A stretch of 64,000 nucleotides of DNA from Clostridia bacterium. Lineage in GTDB: Bacteria > Bacillota > Clostridia > Oscillospirales > CAG-272. The translations under genes were made by a program, and so were the position numbers. The stretch covers positions 62,001 to 126,000 of the forward strand of contig JAFVUF010000016.1 of NCBI GenBank assembly GCA_017502875.1. The letters are read 5' to 3'. Below the pieces are notes generated by a model. That model ran no database searches, had not been told where the DNA came from, and was given only the letters and a program-made list of their open reading frames with translations. Positions 38,573 to 46,915 of this stretch are shown here, in pieces. Position 1 is the stretch's first letter; every line of letters starts with the position of its first letter.

Positions 38573-38601
38573 TTGACAAAAGCGCTTTATAATAGTATAA
38601 T
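38573..38601 (+). promoter_or_regulatory. Consensus promoter of proS
   Basis: Perfect TTGACA (38573-38578), a 17-bp spacer, and perfect TATAAT (38596-38601). The leader is only about 33 nt, so there is no room for a T-box. Confidence 0.9.
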
Positions 38602-38641
38602 TATTATGATAAATTATCTTAAAAGAACGAGGACTTGAATA

Positions 38642-40081
38642 ATGGCTCAGGACAAGAAAATGGTAAAAGAAATCACGTCTATGGACGAGGATTTCGCCAA
38701 ATGGTATACGGATATATGTAAGAAGGCGGACCTTATTGATTACAGCTCGGTAAAGGGCTGTATGATAATTCGTCCATACGGATACGCCATATGGGAGAAT
38801 ATGCAGAGCATACTTGATAAGCGCTTCAAGGAAAAGGGACATGAAAACGTATATATGCCGATGTTCATTCCCGAGTCGCTTCTTCAAAAGGAAAAGGATC
38901 ACGTTGCGGGCTTTGCCCCCGAGGTCGCTTGGGTTACTCACGGCGGAAGCGAGCGTCTTACAGAGAGACTTTGTGTACGCCCTACGTCTGAGACGCTTTT
39001 CTGCGAGCATTTCGCTAATATAATTCATTCGTACAGAGACCTGCCTAAGCTTTACAATCAGTGGTGCAGCGTTGTGCGTTGGGAAAAGACCACCCGCCCC
39101 TTTCTTCGTTCAAGAGAGTTTCTCTGGCAGGAGGGACATACCATGCACGCAACCGCAGAGGAGGCAGAGGCAGAGACCGTTCAGCAGCTTAACGAGTATG
39201 CCGATTTCTTTGAAAACGACCTCGCTATTCCCGTAATCAAGGGAAGAAAGACCGAAAGTGATAAGTTTGCGGGCGCGGAGGCAACCTACGCGATAGAGGC
39301 TCTTATGCACGACGGTAAGGCTTTGCAGGCGGCGACCTCGCACTATTTCGGAGACGGATTTGCCAAGGCGTTTAATATAACCTATACCGACAGAGATAAC
39401 AAGGTTGCGTATCCGCATCAGACCTCATGGGGCTGCACAACGAGAATGATAGGCGCTATCATTATGTCTCACGGCGACGATAACGGACTTGTTCTTCCGC
39501 CTGCCGTCGCGCCTATTCAGGTAGTTATTCTCCCTGTTGCGCAGCACAAGGAGGGCGTGCTTGAAAAGGCAAACGAGCTTAAAGACAGGCTTTCGGGTAT
39601 CGTGAGAGTCAAGCTTGACGACAGCGACAACTCAGCCGGCTGGAAGTTCTCCGAGTACGAGATGAAGGGCGTTCCCGTAAGGCTTGAAATCGGTCCTCGC
39701 GATATAGAGAATAACGTTTGTGTTCTCGTTACAAGACACAACAGAGAAAAGACTGTCGTATCTCTTGATAACCTTGAGCAAGCCGTAATGCAGAAGCTTG
39801 AGGAGGTTCGCGCGGGTATTTATCAGAAGGCTTATGAAAACCGTGAAAAGAGAACCTATAAGTGCCTGACTCTTGACGAGATAAAGGCGGCTATTTCCGA
39901 AAACGGAGACGGCTTTGTCAAGGCTATGTGGTGCGGGGAAGAAGCGTGCGAGGATAAGGTCAAGGAGGAAACAGGAGTAGGCTCACGCTGTATCCCGCTT
40001 GTTCAGGACGTTATCGGTGACAAGTGTGTTTGCTGCGGTAAGGAGGCAAAGCACGAGGTTCTTTGGGCTATCGCTTATTAA
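38642..40081 (+). CDS. proS: Prolyl-tRNA synthetase, archaeal/eukaryotic-like form
   Basis: A 479-aa class II synthetase charging tRNA-Pro. The short length, the lack of an inserted editing domain, [29 protein letters not shown] at the start, and the C-terminal domain ending in Tyr are typical of type 3 ProRS. Motif 2 is in [21 protein letters not shown] near residue 150. The C-terminal zinc-type cysteines ([10 protein letters not shown], then DKCVCCGKE) are present. This form occurs in many Clostridia. Its own strong promoter and terminator make it monocistronic. Confidence 0.96.
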   Translation: MAQDKKMVKEITSMDEDFAKWYTDICKKADLIDYSSVKGCMIIRPYGYAIWENMQSILDKRFKEKGHENVYMPMFIPESLLQKEKDHVAGFAPEVAWVTHGGSERLTERLCVRPTSETLFCEHFANIIHSYRDLPKLYNQWCSVVRWEKTTRPFLRSREFLWQEGHTMHATAEEAEAETVQQLNEYADFFENDLAIPVIKGRKTESDKFAGAEATYAIEALMHDGKALQAATSHYFGDGFAKAFNITYTDRDNKVAYPHQTSWGCTTRMIGAIIMSHGDDNGLVLPPAVAPIQVVILPVAQHKEGVLEKANELKDRLSGIVRVKLDDSDNSAGWKFSEYEMKGVPVRLEIGPRDIENNVCVLVTRHNREKTVVSLDNLEQAVMQKLEEVRAGIYQKAYENREKRTYKCLTLDEIKAAISENGDGFVKAMWCGEEACEDKVKEETGVGSRCIPLVQDVIGDKCVCCGKEAKHEVLWAIAY

Positions 40082-40092
40082 TAAATAATGAT

Positions 40093-40123
40093 AAAACGGG
40101 CTGTCGTAGCGACAGCCCGTTTT
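40093..40123. terminator. Terminator between proS and the EIIC gene
   Basis: A perfect 14-bp stem (40093-40106 with 40110-40123) has a TAG loop, with AAAA and TTTT ends. It serves both convergent genes. Confidence 0.93.
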
Positions 40124-40136
40124 CTATTCTGTTTTG

Positions 40137-41264
40137 TTAATCCAGCTTTAAATCGTTTTCCTTTATCCAACCGATTTTACGCAGCGCCTGTCCGAACAAG
40201 AAGGTTAAAACAGCGGGAAGCACGAAGCATATTAGGATAACTCCTATCCAGTCGAGCGCTCCGACCTTTTCGGGATACGAGCCGCTGAACCAGCCGAGTA
40301 TAATTCCGATAGGACCGAGCAGACCACAGGTACCCATACCTGAGTTTATAGCGGCGCCGTACATCTGCATCTTAAATACGCAGGTTGCGAGAGGTCCTGT
40401 GATAAGCGAGGTTATTACGGGAGGAATCCAGAGCTTAGGGTTCTTTACAAGGTTAGGCATCTGGAGCATGCTGGTGCCGATACCCTGCGAAACAAGTCCG
40501 CCGATACCGTTTTCCTTAAAGCTCATTACGGCAAAGCCTACCATATGAGCGCAACAGCCCGCAACAGCCGCGCCGCCCGCCAGAGCCAGACCCTCGTAGT
40601 TCGCGGCGAGCTCACCGCTTGCGGTAAGCGCCGAAAGTCCAAGACCTGCGCAGATAGCGGCAGAGCTTATCGGGAGAGTAAGAGCTATACCGATAACCGC
40701 GGAAACGATTATTCCCATAACTAAGGGCTGCTGAAGCGTTGCCCAGCCGATAAAGCTGGAAAGGAAGCCTACGAGCGTTCCGATGTGGGGAGCGACAAGG
40801 ACGGAGAGCATACCGCCGACAAATACCGTAACAAAGGGAGTGGCGAGTATGTCAACCTTGGTTTCCTTAGATACCGCCTTACCGAACTCAACGGCGATTA
40901 TGGTTATGAGGAGAACGGCAATAGGACCGCCCGCCTTTCCGAGATCGTTTGCGATAAAGCCGACGAGCGCGGTTGAATACATTACAAGCGGCGGAGCTTT
41001 AAGCGCGTAAGCGATAGCGACAGCCATAGCGCAGCCGGCCGCCTTAGCGCCGTAAGAGCCTATGACCTTAAAGTAGGCAAGATACGGAATAAGTCCGATA
41101 GCGTTGAATATGGTTGCGATAAGCAGCGAGCCAAAAAGACCGAGCGCCATAGCGCCAAGTGCGTCAATGCCGTAGCGCTTTGCGGATATCTCGATGTTTT
41201 TGCGCTTTAAAAAGGCTTTGAAGCGGTTTGTTTCTTCGATTTTTACTTCATTCTGACCGTTCAT
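40137..41264 (-). CDS. Orphan PTS EIIC-like membrane permease
   Basis: A 375-aa polytopic protein of the PTS_EIIC_2 family (annotated as sugar-specific EIIC). It has about nine hydrophobic segments rich in Gly and Ala, with RYGIDALGAMALGLFGSLLIATIF after the N-terminal charged stretch, and GFAVMSFKENGIGGLVSQGIGTSMLQMPNL near residue 235, a pattern repeated in this family. No EIIA or EIIB gene lies near, and these proteins are often found alone; their substrate is unknown. The start ATG is behind AAAGGATTTT on the minus strand. Confidence 0.8.
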   Translation of the reverse strand: MNGQNEVKIEETNRFKAFLKRKNIEISAKRYGIDALGAMALGLFGSLLIATIFNAIGLIPYLAYFKVIGSYGAKAAGCAMAVAIAYALKAPPLVMYSTALVGFIANDLGKAGGPIAVLLITIIAVEFGKAVSKETKVDILATPFVTVFVGGMLSVLVAPHIGTLVGFLSSFIGWATLQQPLVMGIIVSAVIGIALTLPISSAAICAGLGLSALTASGELAANYEGLALAGGAAVAGCCAHMVGFAVMSFKENGIGGLVSQGIGTSMLQMPNLVKNPKLWIPPVITSLITGPLATCVFKMQMYGAAINSGMGTCGLLGPIGIILGWFSGSYPEKVGALDWIGVILICFVLPAVLTFLFGQALRKIGWIKENDLKLD

Positions 41265-41399
41265 AATGAGAAAATCCTTTCAATATATGTTATTATGAAA
41301 GGATTATATCACGAAGGGGTGTAAACTTTCAATAACCCAGGTAGCAGAAATTCGCTAACCGTTTTACCTTAAAATTGTAGCTTTTTAACTAAAAAATGC

Positions 41400-41427
41400 T
41401 TGACAGGTGTATTTTTATAAGTATAAT
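41400..41427 (+). promoter_or_regulatory. Promoter of the DUF896 gene
   Basis: Perfect TTGACA (41400-41405), a 16-bp spacer, and perfect TATAAT (41422-41427). It lies about 37 bases upstream of the start codon. Confidence 0.8.
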
Positions 41428-41463
41428 GATTATTAGAAAGAGCTGCCCGAAAGGAAATTAAAA

Positions 41464-41667
41464 ATGGAACAGAGTAAGATAGACAGAATAAACGAGCTTG
41501 CCAGAGCCTCAAAGGTGCGAGAGCTGACCGAGGAGGAAAAGGCGGAGCAGAAGGCGCTTCGTGAGGAATATATTATCGCGTACAGAGCGAGCCTGCGCGG
41601 AATTCTTGATAATACCGTTATCCAGCGCCCCGACGGAAGCAGACAGGAGCTTAAAAAGAAAAAATAA
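41464..41667 (+). CDS. DUF896 family small protein
   Basis: A 67-aa protein of the YnzC/DUF896 family. The core IDRINELARASKVRELTEEE is diagnostic, followed by EEYIIAYRASLRGILDNT and a basic tail. In Bacillus a relative (YneB-YnzC region) is in an SOS-linked operon, but no general function is known. It has its own consensus promoter and GGAAA ribosome site, and a terminator directly after the stop codon. Confidence 0.92.
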   Translation: MEQSKIDRINELARASKVRELTEEEKAEQKALREEYIIAYRASLRGILDNTVIQRPDGSRQELKKKK

Positions 41668-41671
41668 CGAA

Positions 41672-41701
41672 AAGAGGTTGAATTTTCAACCTCTTCTTTT
41701 T
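41672..41701 (+). terminator. Terminator of the DUF896 gene
   Basis: A 9-11-bp stem (41672-41682 with 41685-41695) is followed by a C and six T. It begins five bases after the stop codon. Confidence 0.9.
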
Positions 41702-41749
41702 TATCCGAATTCAACCATAAATTTTTTTAAAAATTTTTTTCAAAACCCC

Positions 41750-41787
41750 TTGACAAATTGTTCTTAATGAGATATAATATCATTAAG
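41750..41787 (+). promoter_or_regulatory. perR promoter with inverted-repeat operator
   Basis: Perfect TTGACA (41750-41755), a 17-bp spacer, and perfect TATAAT (41773-41778). An inverted repeat with arms CTTAATGA (41763-41770) and TCATTAAG (41780-41787) is centred on the -10 box. The arms resemble the TAATGAT half-sites of Fur-family operators, so autoregulation by the encoded PerR-like protein is likely. Confidence 0.75.
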
Positions 41788-41832
41788 ATAAGTGAGACCA
41801 AGAAAAAAGCTTATCGGAAGGGAGGCGCGTTA

Positions 41833-42246
41833 GTGCTGCAAGAAAGCAGAGCGACTGAGCCCGTTTGCAGAGCAAAGGCGACGAGGAATACTCATCAAAA
41901 GGAAACCGTTTGGCGCGTGTTTTCCGCGATGAGAAATCACCCGACTGCCGAAATGGTCTGCGACGAGGTCGCAAAAGCCGATCCCAAAATCGGAAGAGCG
42001 ACTGTTTATCGAATTCTGAATTCTTACGTTAGTAGCGGAACCGCTATAAAGGTGCCCGTGTACGACGGGGCGGACAGATATGATATAACGGTTATGCCTC
42101 ATAGCCACGCCAAGTGCCGAATATGCGGAAGTGTGCTGGATGTGTCTACGAGCGGTGTTCTTCCTGCCGTGAAGGAGGAAAACGGCTTCATTATCGAGGG
42201 CGGAGCAGTCCTGTATTACGGAAAGTGCCGTGAATGCTCAAAATAA
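41833..42246 (+). CDS. perR: PerR-type Fur-family regulator
   Basis: A 138-aa peroxide-sensing repressor. The winged helix covers residues ~20-85 (NHPTAEMVCDEV, then GRATVYRILNSY). All residues expected for the PerR sensing site are present: the His in NHPTA, the Asp in DRYDI, the two His in PHSHAKC, and the Asp in SVLDVS. CRICG and CRECSK supply the four structural zinc cysteines. GTG 41833 is chosen because GGAGG (41821-41825) lies 7 bases upstream; earlier in-frame ATGs at 41758 and 41767 overlap the promoter. The rubrerythrin gene follows 38 bases later, a typical PerR target. Confidence 0.9.
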   Translation: MLQESRATEPVCRAKATRNTHQKETVWRVFSAMRNHPTAEMVCDEVAKADPKIGRATVYRILNSYVSSGTAIKVPVYDGADRYDITVMPHSHAKCRICGSVLDVSTSGVLPAVKEENGFIIEGGAVLYYGKCRECSK

Positions 42247-42284
42247 ACTAAAAATATTTTTTATAATAACGGAGGAAATTAGTT

Positions 42285-42827
42285 ATGAAATTTGTATGTC
42301 AGGTTTGCGGATACGTTCACGAAGGAAACGAGGCTCCCGAAAAGTGCCCCGTATGTAAGGCTCCCGCTTCCAAGTTCACCAAGCAGGAGGGAGAGATGTC
42401 CTGGGCTGCTGAGCACGTAGTAGGAGTTGCGATGGGCGCTCCCGAGGATATCAAGGCTGATCTTCGCGCTAACTTTATGGGTGAGTGCACCGAGGTCGGT
42501 ATGTATCTCGCTATGGCTCGTGTCGCGCACCGCGAGGGCTATCCCGAGATAGGTCTTTATTGGGAAAAGGCTGCTTACGAGGAGGCAGAGCACGCTTCTA
42601 AGTTTGCTGAGCTTCTCGGAGAGGTCGTAACTGTATCCACCAAGAAAAACCTTGAAATGAGAGTTGAGGCTGAGAACGGCGCAACCGCCGGTAAGGCAGA
42701 CCTTGCCAAGAGAGCAAAGGAGCTTAACCTCGACGCTATCCACGACACCGTACATGAAATGGCACGCGACGAAGCAAGACACGGTAAGGCGTTCGCAGGA
42801 CTTCTTGAAAGATATTTCGGTAAATAA
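42285..42827 (+). CDS. Reverse rubrerythrin
   Basis: A 180-aa non-haem iron protein that reduces hydrogen peroxide in anaerobes. Unlike classical rubrerythrin, the rubredoxin-like domain is N-terminal: [12 protein letters not shown] and EKCPVCKAP give the four cysteines of one iron. The four-helix bundle follows, with diiron ligands in [13 protein letters not shown] near residue 64, [10 protein letters not shown] near 101, and [10 protein letters not shown] near 163. It is likely cotranscribed with, or repressed by, the perR product upstream. The codon bias points to high expression. Confidence 0.95.
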   Translation: MKFVCQVCGYVHEGNEAPEKCPVCKAPASKFTKQEGEMSWAAEHVVGVAMGAPEDIKADLRANFMGECTEVGMYLAMARVAHREGYPEIGLYWEKAAYEEAEHASKFAELLGEVVTVSTKKNLEMRVEAENGATAGKADLAKRAKELNLDAIHDTVHEMARDEARHGKAFAGLLERYFGK

Positions 42828-42865
42828 TTTACCTATATAAAATCAAAACAAGCAATTAATAACTA

Positions 42866-42899
42866 AAAGGAGCAGACGAAGTCTGCTCCTTTCTTTTTG
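42866..42899 (+). terminator. Terminator of the perR-rubrerythrin unit
   Basis: A perfect 12-bp stem (42866-42877 with 42881-42892) is followed by TCTTTTT-type sequence. It can also serve the convergent DUF1015 gene. Confidence 0.92.
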
Positions 42900-42904
42900 T
42901 ATTT

Positions 42905-44122
42905 CTACTTAATTTTTCTTACCTCTGTGTAGTATCTCTTATCTCTTGCCGTACCCATAGAGAAGGTCTTGCGAGGCAGAACGCCTTCCTTTTCAACCGC
43001 GTCGAAAAGCTCGCTCTTGCCCATTCCTCCGTAAATAAAGCCGCAGGCGCGCTCCTTTTTAGCGATAGCCTCGACCTCGTCAACGCCGTGAATGTAGTCC
43101 ACCACCGCTTCCGAGCCCTTCAAAAACTCGTCAAGAAAGAGCTGAACTGTTCCTACGGGGAGGGCGTGAGGCGGATTTTTTACCTTGAAGGTCTGCTTAT
43201 TTTCCTTGCAAACAAAGGTTATTGCCTGCTCTCCGTCCTCGCGTATGCCACCGCTGTTTTTGTCAAGGAAATCCTTAAAGCCGTCAAGAAGCTTATCGGT
43301 ATCGACGTTCTCTACCGTACGGTAGATAGGCTCGAATTCAAGCGCTTCGCTGTGGATATTGACAAGCTCGCAAAGCGCAAAGCGGTTTATCTCGGTAGGC
43401 ATAAGCTCTCTGCAAGCCTTGGCGGTAGCGAGGGAGTGGTTGCCGTCTCCTACAGCAAGAGTTATACCGCCGTGAAGCTCTCCAAGCGCCTCAACGCTTT
43501 CGCAAATTCGGTCATTCATTTCCTTCGGAACGAGATAGCCCGTAAGGTGTCCGCCTCCGAGCATAAGCTCAAAGTCGTAAAGCTTACGCATTTTTCCGCT
43601 TTCCGCAAGCTCGCGCAGAGGCTCGACAATAGCTCTTTTTACGTCATCGATAAGAATAAGAACGTGAGGAAGCTCTGTGGGTGCGTTCTTTCTAATCTCA
43701 ACTCTTGGGGGAATTCTTTCAAGAACCGTTTTTTCCGTTGCTCTAATTCTTGAAGTCGAGCCTTCGTTGTAATCGTAACAGTCAAGGTCAACTGCGCCAA
43801 CTATTCCGGCGCGCAGCTTTCCGTCGCTCTGGATTCTTTCAACGTAAATAAAGGAATCCTTGTATTCATCGTAAATACCGCTGTCAAGATACTCACGCAT
43901 TTTTTTATTTATACTTTCCGTAACGGATTTTGAATCTGTTTTTCCGAGATACACCTCGGGGTAAATAAGATTAAGCGTAGACGGCAGACCGTTTGTCAGC
44001 TCCTTCGCGCTCTCCCAATAGTCGGGGCGGGACGTGAATTGGTCGCATGCTATCACAGACCAGCTTTCGTAGTCTTTTTTGGGAAGAAGAATATCAGCGG
44101 TGGAGAAAATGTAGTTTTTCAT
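42905..44122 (-). CDS. DUF1015 family protein
   Basis: A 405-aa cytoplasmic protein of the DUF1015 family. Recognisable stretches are WSVIACDQFTSRPDYW near residue 20, ADGNH-like VGDGNHSLATAK near 222, and GTVQLFLDEFL near 315. The family is widespread in Clostridia and methanogens, often near phosphoglycerate dehydrogenase or serine genes, but none is near here. No reaction can be assigned with confidence. ATG 44122 is preferred to the TTG at 44128; AAGGAA lies upstream at suitable spacing. Confidence 0.88.
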   Translation of the reverse strand: MKNYIFSTADILLPKKDYESWSVIACDQFTSRPDYWESAKELTNGLPSTLNLIYPEVYLGKTDSKSVTESINKKMREYLDSGIYDEYKDSFIYVERIQSDGKLRAGIVGAVDLDCYDYNEGSTSRIRATEKTVLERIPPRVEIRKNAPTELPHVLILIDDVKRAIVEPLRELAESGKMRKLYDFELMLGGGHLTGYLVPKEMNDRICESVEALGELHGGITLAVGDGNHSLATAKACRELMPTEINRFALCELVNIHSEALEFEPIYRTVENVDTDKLLDGFKDFLDKNSGGIREDGEQAITFVCKENKQTFKVKNPPHALPVGTVQLFLDEFLKGSEAVVDYIHGVDEVEAIAKKERACGFIYGGMGKSELFDAVEKEGVLPRKTFSMGTARDKRYYTEVRKIK

Positions 44123-44240
44123 ATGCAATTTTCCTTATATATAGAAATTAAATTTTCATTTAACATTATAAACGATATTAATGTAAAATGCAATAGCAAT
44201 TTTTAATTTTATAATAAGAATATATTTGACTTCAAAATTT

Positions 44241-44289
44241 TTCGACACGACCTATTACGACAAAAAGCTCGCGGTGAAGGCGATATAAT
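44241..44289 (+). promoter_or_regulatory. spoIIA promoter with Spo0A boxes
   Basis: TTCGACA (44241-44247) is the exact complement of the Spo0A-binding box TGTCGAA. A one-mismatch copy, TACGACA (44256-44262), lies 15 bp on. A perfect TATAAT (44284-44289) follows without a good -35; the second box ends just before the -35 position. This is the layout of promoters activated by phosphorylated Spo0A. A sigma-H promoter cannot be excluded. Confidence 0.7.
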
Positions 44290-44330
44290 GTAATAGAAAT
44301 AAAAAAGGATAGTGAAAGGAAAAGAGGAGT

Positions 44331-44666
44331 ATGGAGGTTCTTACCGCAAAATACGAGATAGAAGGAGATACGCTTGTTATCACGCTTTCGGGTGAGATAG
44401 ATCATCATAACGCTAAGGCGGCAAGGGTTGAGATAGACAGGCAAATATATTTTTACAGAGCAAAAACCGTTATACTGAATTTGAAGAACGTAGGCTTTAT
44501 GGATAGCTCGGGGCTGGGTTTGATACTTGGAAGATATACGCACGTAAACGAGCTTGGCGGCGCGCTCAAAATACTCGATCCGTCCGCGGGTGTTGAAAGA
44601 GTACTTAGACTTGCGGGAACAGAAAAGATAATACCGATAGTGAGAAGCGCTAAGGAAAATAAATAA
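44331..44666 (+). CDS. spoIIAA: Anti-sigma-F factor antagonist SpoIIAA
   Basis: A 111-aa STAS-domain protein. When unphosphorylated it binds SpoIIAB and frees sigma-F in the forespore. The phosphorylated serine is in FMDSSGLGLILGRY near residue 58, and LSGEIDHHNAKAAR near 20 contains the nucleotide-binding type residues. The length is normal. It is first in the tricistronic spoIIA operon, followed 34 bases later by spoIIAB. Confidence 0.96.
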   Translation: MEVLTAKYEIEGDTLVITLSGEIDHHNAKAARVEIDRQIYFYRAKTVILNLKNVGFMDSSGLGLILGRYTHVNELGGALKILDPSAGVERVLRLAGTEKIIPIVRSAKENK

Positions 44667-44700
44667 GATTATAGCATTGAAAGGAAAGGTTTGCTGACCA

Positions 44701-45153
44701 ATGAAAAAGGTGATAAACGAGACTGAGATCGTGTTTACCGCGAAATCGGAAAATGAAAGCTTTGCTCGCTCCGCGGTAGCTGCGTTCTACGCGCAGCTTG
44801 ATCCTACGCTTGAAGAGCTTTGCGACGTTAAAACAGCGGTAAGCGAGGCAGTAACTAACGCGATAATCCACGGATATCGGGACGATGGGGTTGGAAAGGT
44901 GTACATAACGCTCAGAATACTTGAAGATAAAACGCTTTTTATAAAGGTAAAGGATAAGGGATGCGGCATAGAGGATATCCGTCTGGCAATGACACCTCTT
45001 TATTCGGGCGACCCATCGGGCGAGCGCGGAGGAATGGGCTTTTCAATAATGGAGAGCTTTACCGATGATTTAAAGGTTGTATCAAGCGTTGGCAAGGGTA
45101 CGAGCATAACCATGATAAAGCGCTATTTACCTATTGAGGGTGAAACGGCGTAA
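44701..45153 (+). CDS. spoIIAB: Anti-sigma-F factor SpoIIAB
   Basis: A 150-aa GHKL-fold serine kinase and anti-sigma factor. The N box is VSEAVTNAIIHGY near residue 45, the G1 box VKDKGCGIEDI near 85, and G2-type GERGGMGFSIMESF near 110. It binds sigma-F and phosphorylates SpoIIAA at the serine. The middle gene of the operon; sigF follows after 21 bases. Confidence 0.97.
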   Translation: MKKVINETEIVFTAKSENESFARSAVAAFYAQLDPTLEELCDVKTAVSEAVTNAIIHGYRDDGVGKVYITLRILEDKTLFIKVKDKGCGIEDIRLAMTPLYSGDPSGERGGMGFSIMESFTDDLKVVSSVGKGTSITMIKRYLPIEGETA

Positions 45154-45174
45154 GATTAGTCTCGGAGGCATAAC

Positions 45175-45900
45175 GTGACGAGAGAATGTCAAAACGAAAA
45201 TTTTGAGCTTCTTAACCGTATAAAAGCCGGTGATAATGAGGCCTTGGAACAGCTGGTACAGCAGAATCTGGGGCTTGTGAAAAAGCTGGCTTACCGCTTT
45301 ACAGGCAGAGGCGCGGAATACGAGGATTTGGTGCAGATAGGCGTAATAGGAATGATCAAGGCGGCAAGAAGCTTTGATTTTGAGTACAGCACCGTTTTTT
45401 CAACATATGCGGTTCCGCTTATTATGGGTGAGATACGGCGCTTTCTGCGAGATGACGGACCGATAAAGGTTGGCAGGACGTTAAAGCAAAAGGGAATACA
45501 CGTGATGAAGGTAAGGGAAGCATTCCTGACAGAGCATGGCAGAGAAGCGCGGCTTAGTGAAATTTCAGAGCTTACGGGTTACACCGAAGAGGAAATTACA
45601 GCTTGTCTGGAAGCATCGTCCTGCGTGGTATCGTTAAGTGAACCGATAGGAGAGGACGGTGGATTGACGGTAGAAAGCAGTATTGCTGATGAAGGCTCGG
45701 CGCTTGATAAGCTTACGGATAGAATAGCGCTTGGGGAAGCGATACGCAAGCTTCCGCCGCTTTGGAGAGAGATAGTTGATTTAAGATATTTCAGGGAGCT
45801 GTCGCAGAATGAGACGGGTAAACGCCTTGGACTTACCCAGGTAAAGGTATCCCGTGAGGAGCAGAAGATACTTCTCAGATTAAAAGAAGCTTTGGGATAA
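45175..45900 (+). CDS. sigF: RNA polymerase sigma factor SigF (sporulation, forespore)
   Basis: A 241-aa sigma-70-family factor for early forespore transcription. Region 2 reads YEDLVQIGVIGMIKAARSFD near residue 43, with IMGEIRRFLRDDGPIKVGRT near 83; region 3 and region 4 (SQNETGKRLGLTQVKVSREE near 207) follow. The start is GTG, 8 bases after GGAGG. Only slightly shorter than the Bacillus protein. The intact operon shows that the organism, or a recent ancestor, sporulates. Confidence 0.96.
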   Translation: MTRECQNENFELLNRIKAGDNEALEQLVQQNLGLVKKLAYRFTGRGAEYEDLVQIGVIGMIKAARSFDFEYSTVFSTYAVPLIMGEIRRFLRDDGPIKVGRTLKQKGIHVMKVREAFLTEHGREARLSEISELTGYTEEEITACLEASSCVVSLSEPIGEDGGLTVESSIADEGSALDKLTDRIALGEAIRKLPPLWREIVDLRYFRELSQNETGKRLGLTQVKVSREEQKILLRLKEALG

Positions 45901-45902
45901 GA

Positions 45903-45937
45903 AAAAAGTCGGTTCACAACTGTGAGCCGACTTTTTG
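45903..45937 (+). terminator. Terminator of the spoIIA operon
   Basis: A 16-base stem with one mismatch (45903-45918 with 45921-45936), A-rich before and T-rich after. It begins two bases after the sigF stop codon. Confidence 0.92.
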
Positions 45938-45976
45938 TGTACGATTCAGTTAGAAATATAGGAAAATTTTCTTGAT

Positions 45977-46810
45977 TTATTCATTTACGTCAGCTATGAG
46001 CTTTGAAAGCGACGTTTCAAACTTAGCGCCGTACCAATGACCTGCTTCCTTTGCGGTCTCGCGTATACATTCAAGGGTGTAATCAGCCGCGATTTTTGCC
46101 GCATCAAATGCTGTTTTCCCTCTGACGAGCGCACCCGTAAACGCTGATGCGTAAATATCACCTGTTCCGTGGCAGCTGTTTGGAAGCATCTCATGCTCAT
46201 AGTAAGAATAGACGCCGTTTTTATAAACCACAACGCCCGTTTTGCCCTTTTCATACGAAATTCCCGTAAATATAACGTTCTTGCAGCCGAGAGAGGTCAA
46301 CTTTTCGAGAAGCAAGTCGACGTAGGCTCTGTCGTACGTCTCTTTATATTCAGTATCAGTGAGGAAGCAAGCCTCGGTAACGTTCGGGATAACGTAGTCC
46401 GCCTTTCCGCAAAGAACTTTCATAGCTGAAACGAACTCCATATCAAATCCTGTATAAAGCTTGCCGTGGTCAGCCATGGCAGGGTCTACCAGCTTAATGC
46501 AGCCGTCCTTGCCGTTTTTGCTGAAAATATCGGAAACGTAGGATATCTGCTTTGTGCTTCCGAGATAACCCGTATATATGGCGTCAAAGTAAAGTCCTTC
46601 TTTTTCCCAATGCGACATAATGTCAGGCATATCATCTGTCAGGTCGCGGAAGGTGAAGCCCTTAAATCCGCCGGTGTGTGTTGAAAGCACCGCTGAGGGA
46701 AGCGGGCAGGTTTCAACTCCGCATGCGGAGATTATGGGTAAAGCGACAGTAAGTGAGCATTGACCTACACATGATATATCCTGGACTGTAAGAACTCTTT
46801 TGTAAGACAT
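45977..46810 (-). CDS. pdxY: Pyridoxamine/pyridoxal kinase family protein
   Basis: A 277-aa ribokinase-superfamily kinase that phosphorylates vitamin B6 vitamers, making PLP precursors. It opens RVLTVQDISCVGQCSLTVALPII, and the C-terminal anion hole NSCHGTGDIYASAFTGAL near residue 218 replaces the usual GTGD motif context with the catalytic Asp intact. Length is typical for PdxY. ATG 46810 follows AAAGGA by nine bases; a TTG start at 46828 is possible but overlaps the ribosome site. The upstream same-strand gene is a MocR-like PLP-binding regulator, which fits vitamin B6 control. Confidence 0.85.
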   Translation of the reverse strand: MSYKRVLTVQDISCVGQCSLTVALPIISACGVETCPLPSAVLSTHTGGFKGFTFRDLTDDMPDIMSHWEKEGLYFDAIYTGYLGSTKQISYVSDIFSKNGKDGCIKLVDPAMADHGKLYTGFDMEFVSAMKVLCGKADYVIPNVTEACFLTDTEYKETYDRAYVDLLLEKLTSLGCKNVIFTGISYEKGKTGVVVYKNGVYSYYEHEMLPNSCHGTGDIYASAFTGALVRGKTAFDAAKIAADYTLECIRETAKEAGHWYGAKFETSLSKLIADVNE

Positions 46811-46834
46811 TTCAGAATTTCCTTTCAAGAACGG

Positions 46835-46883
46835 TATAACAACCTTTTTGTTATATTATAAACCCGTTTTGGTAATGAGTAAA
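46835..46883 (-). promoter_or_regulatory. Kinase promoter with inverted repeat
   Basis: On the minus strand TTTACT (complement of 46878-46883), a 17-bp spacer, and TATAAT (46855-46860). An inverted repeat with arms TATAACAA and TTGTTATA (46835-46842 and 46848-46855) abuts the -10 box. Related TATAACC half-sites occur at 46906-46912 and near 48000, beside the regulator gene. It is a candidate operator for the MocR-like protein. Confidence 0.55.
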
Positions 46884-46915
46884 TATCCAATTTGTGATAT
46901 TTTTATATAACCAGA

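Noticed and set aside
38602..38641. T-box riboswitch before proS
   Set aside because: The consensus promoter leaves a leader of only about 33 nt.
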